Notes under the pieces: model-generated
Database searches by the model: none
The model's input: only the letters and a program-made list of their open reading frames with translations
What the model was told of the DNA's origin: nothing
Shown here: in pieces, positions 47,082 through 52,830 of the stretch
Layout: each line of letters opens with the position of its first letter
Position numbering within the stretch: position 1 is the stretch's first letter
DNA from: Candidatus Omnitrophota bacterium
GTDB lineage: Bacteria > Omnitrophota > Gorgyraeia > Gygaellales > Profunditerraquicolaceae
NCBI GenBank assembly: GCA_023819035.1
Contig: JAMWCL010000003.1
Coordinates: forward strand, 1-52,830
Length of the DNA stretch: 52,830 bases
Direction of reading: 5' to 3'
Program-made: the position numbers and the translations under genes

Positions 47082-47712
47082 GCCATTTTAATAAAAAACT
47101 ATTAACTATCTCTCTAATTTTTTGTTGTGTCCTTTTTTTATCCTTATCTACCTTAACTAATTTTATTCTCTCAGGATCCTGAAGAACAAGTCTTAAGTAT
47201 CCCTTTCTTACCCTTATATGATAACGATAAGACCTTCTTTCTATACGATCCTTTATAGGCTTTCGCTTTTCTAAACATTTTTTTACCGGTAAATCTAAAA
47301 AAATAGTTAAATCCGGTTTTATACCTAAGGTAACTAATTTTCCTAAAAATCTGATCACCTTAAGTTCTACACCTAAACCATATCCTTGATAAGCAAATGT
47401 GGAATCCAAAAAGCGGTCGCAGATAACAATCCTTCCTTGCCTAAGTGCAGGTTGAATAACCTTATAAACCAATTCTGCTCTAGCAGTCATATAAAGTAAT
47501 GTTTCACCAAGAGAAGTGATTTCATTCCGAGGATCTAAAAGGATCTTTCTAATCTTTTCACCCACCCGAGTATCCCCCGGCTCGCGGAGATAAATCACCG
47601 GATAGCCCTTATCTTTTAAATATCTATAAAGCAATCTTGACTGCGTACTTTTACCACAACCTTCGGAACCTTCAAAGGTAATTAATATACCTCTTATAGT
47701 TTTCTTCGCCAA
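47050..47712 (-). CDS. tmk: Thymidylate kinase
   Basis: Tmk phosphorylates dTMP to dTDP. The 220-residue protein has the P-loop FEGSEGCGKSTQ (13-24), LREPGDTRVGEKIR near 40-53, the DRFLDSTFAYQGYG segment near 98-111, and the lid region with KDRIERRSY. The start is a TTG at 47712 inside the end of cysS (19-nt overlap); no ATG is available before the P-loop. The order tmk-holB-ricT is as in Bacillus. Confidence 0.94.
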   Translation of the reverse strand: MAKKTIRGILITFEGSEGCGKSTQSRLLYRYLKDKGYPVIYLREPGDTRVGEKIRKILLDPRNEITSLGETLLYMTARAELVYKVIQPALRQGRIVICDRFLDSTFAYQGYGLGVELKVIRFLGKLVTLGIKPDLTIFLDLPVKKCLEKRKPIKDRIERRSYRYHIRVRKGYLRLVLQDPERIKLVKVDKDKKRTQQKIREIVNSFLLKWHGSFPDKRTR

Positions 47713-49082
47713 GTGGTGCCCTCCTTAGTATCCTCTAAAATTATACCTTTTTGCTCTAATTCCTTTCTAATTCTATCTGCTTCTTTAAAGTCACCTCTTT
47801 TCCGAGCATTATTTCGTTTGCCAATCAAAGTCTTTATCTCCTCAGAGAGGGTATCAAATGAGATATTACTTAAACTTAAACCGAAAATCTTCTTAAATTC
47901 CTCTAAAAGGATCTTTGCCTTTAATATAAAATTTAAATTATCTATATTTTTATTTGTGAGATTGACCAAATCGAATATAACTGCTAAAGCCTTAGGGGTA
48001 TTAAAATCATCATCCATTGCCTCAATGAATCTATTTTTAAGGTCATGAATTGGAACAACATCCTGCTTAAGATTATATACCGCAGGCATTCTCTGATTGA
48101 TCTTAACCAATAAAATCAAGATTCTTTCTAAGGCATGTACTGTTTCTTTTATCTTCTCTTCCGTATAATCAATAGGTTGTGAATAATGCGCAGAGAGGAA
48201 AAACAATTTTAAGATATCAGGTTCTTTATATCTTGCAATAAAATCTTTTATAGAGATAAAATTCCCTAAGGACTTAGCCATTTTCTGTCCATTAATCGTT
48301 AATAACCCATGATGAATCCAGTATCTTGCAAATGGTTTTTTTGTTATCGACTCTGTCTGGGCAATCTCATTTTCATGATGTGGAAAGATTAAATCCCGAC
48401 CGCCTCCATGAATATCTAAAGTCTCAGTTTTAAGAAACTTCTGCGACATCACCGAACACTCTATATGCCAACCCGGTCTTCCTTTACCCCAAGGGCTGGT
48501 CCAGGCAGGTTCATCGGGCTTAGATATCTTCCATAAGGCAAAGTCTAAAGGGTCGCGTTTTTTCTCATCCGGCTCGATCCGCACCCCTTTAATCATCTGA
48601 TCTATACCCTGTCCGGATAATTTCCCATATTCCCTAAACTGTCTAACTTTAAAATATACACCACTTTCAGTAATATAAGCGTAGCCCTGATCAATTAATT
48701 TTTTTATATATTCAATCATCTCGGAGATATTCTCTGTAGCGCATGGTTCATAATCTGCTTTATCTATATTAAGAAGTTTTAGGTCTTCGTGATAGCTATC
48801 AATATATTTCTTTACTAAATCCTTCCAGCTTATCTTAAGCTCATTAGCGCGATTAATAATTTTATCGTCAATATCGGTAATATTACGCACAAAATTTACC
48901 TTAAAACCCTTATACCTTAAGTATCTTGTAATTACATCAAAGATATAAAGACTTCGGGCATGACCGATATGACTTTCATCGTATACCGTAACCCCACAGG
49001 TATAGATATTCACCTGGGGAGGGTTTAAAGGAATAAACTCTTCTTTCTTACGACTTAAAGAATTATATAGATAGATAGCCAT
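47694..49082 (-). CDS. cysS: Cysteinyl-tRNA synthetase
   Basis: CysS charges tRNA-Cys. The 462-residue class I enzyme has CGVTVYDESHIGHARS near 28-43 (HIGH and the first zinc ligand), WHIECSVMS near 207, HHENEIAQ near 235, and KMAKSLGNFI near 267. The C-terminal anticodon domain is complete (ends TTWRRKL). The gene follows cysE by 1 nt. Confidence 0.97.
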   Translation of the reverse strand: MAIYLYNSLSRKKEEFIPLNPPQVNIYTCGVTVYDESHIGHARSLYIFDVITRYLRYKGFKVNFVRNITDIDDKIINRANELKISWKDLVKKYIDSYHEDLKLLNIDKADYEPCATENISEMIEYIKKLIDQGYAYITESGVYFKVRQFREYGKLSGQGIDQMIKGVRIEPDEKKRDPLDFALWKISKPDEPAWTSPWGKGRPGWHIECSVMSQKFLKTETLDIHGGGRDLIFPHHENEIAQTESITKKPFARYWIHHGLLTINGQKMAKSLGNFISIKDFIARYKEPDILKLFFLSAHYSQPIDYTEEKIKETVHALERILILLVKINQRMPAVYNLKQDVVPIHDLKNRFIEAMDDDFNTPKALAVIFDLVNLTNKNIDNLNFILKAKILLEEFKKIFGLSLSNISFDTLSEEIKTLIGKRNNARKRGDFKEADRIRKELEQKGIILEDTKEGTTWRRKL

Positions 49083-49083
49083 A

Positions 49084-49767
49084 TCATAATTTTTTCTCTA
49101 ATTTTTCGATGCGCTTTTGAAGCTCTTCTATCATTTCTATAACAGGATCCAAGATATGAATGTGATCTAAGCTAACCTCTATCTTTTTACCATTCTGTTT
49201 AGTAATCCTGCCTGGAATCCCTACCACGGTAGAATTTGGTGGAACATCCTTAATTACTACTGCATTTGCTCCGATATAGGAATTATCGCCAATAGTAATA
49301 TCTCCTAATACCTTTGCACCGCAACCAATAACTACATTATTACCAATTGTCGGATGCCTTTTTCCTTTCTGAAGACCTGTACCGCCTAAGGTAACCCCTT
49401 GATATAATAATACATTATCCTTTATTACTGTTGTCTCTCCAATTACCACCCCCATACCGTGATCAATAAAAAGTCCCTTTCCAATCTGTGCTCCAGGATG
49501 TATCTCAATCCCGGTTAACCAACGGGAGATCTGACTAATTAAACGCGCGATAAAGAATAATCTTAACTTATAAAAGAAATGGGCAATACGATGGCTTACA
49601 ATTGCATGTAAACTTTGATAAAGAAAAAGCACCTCAAAAAAGTTTCTTGCAGCAGGATCCTTCTTTAAGGCAGCCTTAATTTCTCTTTGAAAAAAGATAG
49701 CAATAAGAATAAATTTAATAATTGCCAGGATAATAATTATAATTAATATCTTTAATGCCAAAAACAT
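49084..49767 (-). CDS. cysE: Serine O-acetyltransferase
   Basis: CysE makes O-acetylserine for cysteine synthesis. The 227-residue protein has an N-terminal hydrophobic stretch (about 3-20), a helical region, and the left-handed beta helix of hexapeptide repeats, with [20 protein letters not shown] and the acceptor-site GGTG. A short coiled-coil ([13 protein letters not shown]) closes it. The neighbours cysS (1 nt) and ispF (3 nt) match the Bacillus ispD-ispF-gltX-cysE-cysS order without gltX. Confidence 0.94.
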   Translation of the reverse strand: MFLALKILIIIIILAIIKFILIAIFFQREIKAALKKDPAARNFFEVLFLYQSLHAIVSHRIAHFFYKLRLFFIARLISQISRWLTGIEIHPGAQIGKGLFIDHGMGVVIGETTVIKDNVLLYQGVTLGGTGLQKGKRHPTIGNNVVIGCGAKVLGDITIGDNSYIGANAVVIKDVPPNSTVVGIPGRITKQNGKKIEVSLDHIHILDPVIEMIEELQKRIEKLEKKL

Positions 49768-49770
49768 ATC

Positions 49771-50253
49771 TTATACCTCCTTGGTTAATGTCACCACCGC
49801 ATACGAAGCGATCGCCTCTTTTCTACCAATCTCACCTAAGCCTTCGTTGGTCTTTGCTTTAATACTAATACAGTCCTGATTAACTCCGAGAATTTGACCT
49901 ATTCTTTCTTTTATCTGGTTTTTAAAAGGTGAAAGGATTGGTTCTTGGGCAATTATTACCGTATCCAGATTATTTATATAGAATCCTTTTTCTTTTACTA
50001 AGTTATTTACCCTTTTTAATAATTCTATACTAGAAATATTGTGATATTCAGGATAACTGTCTGGAAAATGCTGACCGATATCTACCTCACCTATAGCACC
50101 TAAGAGCGCATCACAGATAGCATGCAGCAATACATCACCATCAGAATGCCCGAGTAAACCTTTTAAATAAGGAATCTCTACCCCACCGATAAATAACCTG
50201 CGTCCCTCTACCAAACGATGAATATCATAACCCATTCCTATACGGTAATTCAT
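49771..50253 (-). CDS. ispF: 2-C-methyl-D-erythritol 2,4-cyclodiphosphate synthase
   Basis: IspF forms the cyclic diphosphate in the MEP isoprenoid pathway. The 160-residue protein has GYDIHRLVEGR near 8-18 and GHSDGDVLLHAICDALLGAIG near 35-55 (metal ligands D-x-H and H), plus the CDP-binding loop and AKTNEGLGEIGR. It starts 5 nt after ispD. Confidence 0.97.
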   Translation of the reverse strand: MNYRIGMGYDIHRLVEGRRLFIGGVEIPYLKGLLGHSDGDVLLHAICDALLGAIGEVDIGQHFPDSYPEYHNISSIELLKRVNNLVKEKGFYINNLDTVIIAQEPILSPFKNQIKERIGQILGVNQDCISIKAKTNEGLGEIGRKEAIASYAVVTLTKEV

Positions 50254-50258
50254 AATTA

Positions 50259-50951
50259 TTATTTTGTTAAATTTGCAATCGCTTTAGCAAATATCAGATC
50301 TTCCGAAGTGGTGATCTTAATATTCTTATATGAGCCGAAAACAACAGCTGGTTTAACCCCTAATTTCTCCACCAATGCTGAATCATCAGTAACATCGATA
50401 TTACCAAATTGTTGATATGCTTTAAGAATCAGTTCTTTTCTAAAAACCTGGGGGGTCTGGATCTCCCAGAGATTATCCCTTGATAGCGTTTCTTCAACAG
50501 TAACTTTATCCGCTTTTATCTTAACCTGCTTAACCGTAGCCTTCACTGGCACACCCAAGATTGCTGCACCACAATCATTTGCCTCTTCTATTAATGTAGA
50601 AATAAGCTTATGATTAATAAATGGCCTTACCCCATCATGAATCAATACTAATTTTGTATCTTTATTTATTAACTTAAGCCCTGCTTTAACTGAGTCCTGT
50701 CGCCTTATTCCTCCTAAGACTACTGCCTTTATCTTTCCGATCCTATATTTTTTTATCTTATGAATAATTGCTTCCTTATTCATTCTATTAACCACTACTA
50801 TAATCTCACCTATGCGGGGATGATTAGCTAATACCTTAAGACACTGAATGATTATTGGTTGATTATTAATTCTTATTAAAGGTTTAGGTATTTTTAGCTT
50901 GCTCCTTACTCCTTTGCCAGCAGCAAGGACTATAGCAGTTACCGAGATCAT
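50259..50951 (-). CDS. ispD: 2-C-methyl-D-erythritol 4-phosphate cytidylyltransferase
   Basis: IspD couples methylerythritol phosphate to CTP in the MEP pathway. The 230-residue protein has [12 protein letters not shown] near 7-18 (the CTP-binding loop), [13 protein letters not shown] near 81, HDGVRPFI near 105, and TPQVF. It overlaps the PIN/TRAM gene by 4 nt and precedes ispF, a fixed pair in many genomes. Confidence 0.96.
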   Translation of the reverse strand: MISVTAIVLAAGKGVRSKLKIPKPLIRINNQPIIIQCLKVLANHPRIGEIIVVVNRMNKEAIIHKIKKYRIGKIKAVVLGGIRRQDSVKAGLKLINKDTKLVLIHDGVRPFINHKLISTLIEEANDCGAAILGVPVKATVKQVKIKADKVTVEETLSRDNLWEIQTPQVFRKELILKAYQQFGNIDVTDDSALVEKLGVKPAVVFGSYKNIKITTSEDLIFAKAIANLTK

Positions 50952-51928
50952 TTGACTAACCTAGTAAAGATCATCCTACCTGCTTGGGTCTGTAATACCG
51001 AGGTGACTACTACCTTTACCTCCTGTCCAATGTAACGGCGCGCTTCCTCAACTACCACCATCGTCCCATCATCAAGGTAACCGACTGCCTGATTATATTC
51101 CTTGCCCTCTTTAATTAATTTAATCTCCATCTCCTCGCCCGGAAAGACTACAGGTTTTAGGGCATTGGCTAATTCATTTATATTGAGGACTCTTACCTCC
51201 TGGAGACTAGCTACACGGTTAAGATTAAAATCTACAGTTAATATCCTTGCATCCAAAAGCTTAGCCAGCTTTACTAATTTAGTATCTACATCAGGAAGCT
51301 CGGGAAAGTCCTCTTCATGCAAGGTTATACCCTGACCGATCTCCTTTTGGATGATATGCAAGATATCCAGGCCACGCCTTCCTCTTTGGCGCTTTATAGG
51401 ATCGGTGGAATCAGCGATCTGCTGTAATTCTCTTAAAACGAATTTCGGGATAACAATCTTACCTTCAATAAATCTCGTCTTACAAATATCTACTATTCTA
51501 CCATCGATAATCACACTTGTATCAAGGATAATTACCTCTTCACTTTGGGCTTGACGTTTAAGTCTTATATAAGGAATAATGATATTAAATTCGTCTTTGC
51601 CTCTTAAAGCTAAAACCATCCCTAAATAACAAAAAATTAAGATTGAACTAACACGGATAAGATTAAGTGTATCCGCAGATATCCGTAAAAGACTTACTGC
51701 ATCAGTAACCAATTTTGCAATAATTAATCCCAAGATTAAACCAAATACTGAACTGGATAATCCTCTTACTGAAACACGTCGCATCATTGTCTCCAAACCA
51801 ATAACTAAAAGACCAGCTAAAGCACCAATAAAAACCCCTAAAATACCTTTTCCCATTGGCTCTAAGGTAAAAAAACCGATAAAAATACTGCCAATAATAA
51901 AAAGAATCCTGACGAATAATAAATTCAT
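50948..51928 (-). CDS. PIN/TRAM-domain membrane protein (YacL-like)
   Basis: This 326-residue protein has four N-terminal membrane segments (about 1-110), a PIN nuclease-like domain with [15 protein letters not shown] near 133-147 and conserved acidic residues such as [11 protein letters not shown] near 230, and a C-terminal TRAM domain (about 260-326). It corresponds to YacL of Bacillus, encoded next to ispD. The substrate is unknown; PIN domains cut RNA. It has an AAAGGAGG site and follows radA by 18 nt. Confidence 0.88.
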   Translation of the reverse strand: MNLLFVRILFIIGSIFIGFFTLEPMGKGILGVFIGALAGLLVIGLETMMRRVSVRGLSSSVFGLILGLIIAKLVTDAVSLLRISADTLNLIRVSSILIFCYLGMVLALRGKDEFNIIIPYIRLKRQAQSEEVIILDTSVIIDGRIVDICKTRFIEGKIVIPKFVLRELQQIADSTDPIKRQRGRRGLDILHIIQKEIGQGITLHEEDFPELPDVDTKLVKLAKLLDARILTVDFNLNRVASLQEVRVLNINELANALKPVVFPGEEMEIKLIKEGKEYNQAVGYLDDGTMVVVEEARRYIGQEVKVVVTSVLQTQAGRMIFTRLVK

Positions 51929-51946
51929 TGTATATTCTCCTCCTTT

Positions 51947-52830
51947 CTATTTAGATAATCCGATTATATCTATTGCTTCTTTTAATGTAGAAACACCAAC
52001 CAATTCCATATTCGATTTCTTGCTCTGCTTATTAATTAATTCTGATTTTAAATAATGATTAAGATTTCTAAAGTTATTTTTTGGTAATACGCAATACTTA
52101 AATCCTAATCTCTCTGCCTCATTAATACGGAGAATAACCTGAGAAACACTTCTTATCTCTCCCGAAAGACCAATCTCACCAAAGACTACCGTCTCTGATT
52201 TAATCGGTCTTTCTCCAAAGGCAGAACTAACTGCTAAGGCTACAGCTAAATCTGCAGCAGGATCCTCTATCTTTATTCCACCCGCTACATTGATAAATAT
52301 ATCTTCATTTATAAGATTAAGACCAATTCTTTTTTCTAAAACCGCAACTAATAAACTTAACCGATTAAAATCAAAACCCTGAGCCCTTCTCCGTGCATAG
52401 CCAAAACTAGATCTGCTTACTAAAGCCTGTACCTCTACCAGAAGTGGTCGCGAGCCCTCCAAAAGACAGGTAACCACTGAACCCGGGACATCAGTAGGCC
52501 TTTCTGATAAGAATAGCTGTGAAGGATTCTTGACCTCCTTCAGACCTATCTGTGTCATCTCAAATACCCCGATCTCATTAGTTGAGCCAAATCTATTTTT
52601 TACTGCCCGCAAGATCCGGTAAGTAGAGAATCTATCTCCTTCAAAATAAAGTACGGTATCAACAATATGTTCTAAGACCCTTGGTCCGGCAAGCGTACCT
52701 TCTTTAGTTACATGACCGATAATAAAGACAGATATCCCTTTTGTCTTTGCTAATTGCGTAAGAATACCAGCACATTCCCTTACCTGACTGACACTACCCG
52801 GCGAAGAATTAATGGAAGGCTCAAAAAGCA
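51947..52830 (-). CDS. radA: DNA repair protein RadA, C-terminal part (cut by window edge)
   Basis: RadA (Sms) promotes branch migration in recombination. The frame is open to the right edge; about 293 codons are visible. They include SPGSVSQVRE, VFIIGHVTKEGTLAGPRVL, the RadA-specific KNRFG (in RAVKNRFGSTNEIGVFEM), and the C-terminal Lon-protease-like domain with GSRPLLVEVQALV. The zinc finger and Walker A lie beyond the edge. An internal ATG at 52612 is not the start. A YacL-like gene follows after 18 nt; disA, which stands between the two in Bacillus, is missing. Confidence 0.94.
   Translation of the reverse strand, partial: LFEPSINSSPGSVSQVRECAGILTQLAKTKGISVFIIGHVTKEGTLAGPRVLEHIVDTVLYFEGDRFSTYRILRAVKNRFGSTNEIGVFEMTQIGLKEVKNPSQLFLSERPTDVPGSVVTCLLEGSRPLLVEVQALVSRSSFGYARRRAQGFDFNRLSLLVAVLEKRIGLNLINEDIFINVAGGIKIEDPAADLAVALAVSSAFGERPIKSETVVFGEIGLSGEIRSVSQVILRINEAERLGFKYCVLPKNNFRNLNHYLKSELINKQSKKSNMELVGVSTLKEAIDIIGLSK

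Overview
The window reads as one ordinary, tightly packed stretch of chromosome from an AT-rich, diderm (outer-membrane) bacterium. The envelope genes lptD, lptF, lptG and a MipA/OmpV-type protein point to an outer membrane. Several gene orders instead resemble Bacillus-type clusters: hrcA-grpE-dnaK-dnaJ, thiL-tsaE-tsaB, tmk-holB-ricT-metG-tatD and radA-yacL-ispD-ispF-cysE-cysS. This mixture suits a deep-branching Gram-negative phylum, for example an Omnitrophota-like lineage, but the sequence alone does not settle the taxon. No rRNA, tRNA, CRISPR array, phage or intact insertion sequence was seen. Almost everything is on the minus strand. The exceptions are a decayed transposase remnant and a comF-lptF-lptG cluster on the plus strand at 34.2-37.7 kb.

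Layout, left to right. 0-1.4 kb: groEL (cut by the edge), groES, a CIRCE-like operator and an HspR-like MerR regulator. 1.4-6.2 kb: cvpA, a NIF3-like gene, dnaG and rpoD. 6.3-14.4 kb: a seven-gene unit (read right to left: ROK kinase, transaldolase, lptD, two nucleotide-sugar dehydrogenases, two sugar-nucleotide epimerase/decarboxylase genes) joining sugar metabolism to envelope building. 14.5-17.9 kb: an orphan sugar-type ABC ATPase and two GGDEF proteins. 17.9-20 kb: a DUF1015 gene and accD. 20-28.3 kb: a second heat-shock region (HspR-like regulator, hsp20, clpB, then hrcA-grpE-dnaK-dnaJ-fmdB) with two CIRCE-like operators. 28.4-34 kb: miaB (without its TRAM domain), a TPR/SPOR protein, miaA, hflX, a MipA-like protein and a small MscS-related membrane protein. 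34-37.7 kb: transposase remnant, comF, lptF, lptG. 37.7-52.8 kb: an unbroken minus-strand run from radA (cut by the edge) to alr with almost no intergenic space, probably one long transcription unit.

The most interesting feature is the heat-shock control layer. Three CIRCE-like operators share a base change at the same symmetric position. The HrcA that should bind them is about 245 residues instead of about 340 and lacks its middle region. Twice, an HspR-like MerR gene with its own consensus sigma-70 promoter sits directly in front of an operator and chaperone genes. A second theme is promoter geometry: several near-consensus TTGACA/TATAAT promoters lie so close to the start codon that the mRNAs should be leaderless or nearly so.
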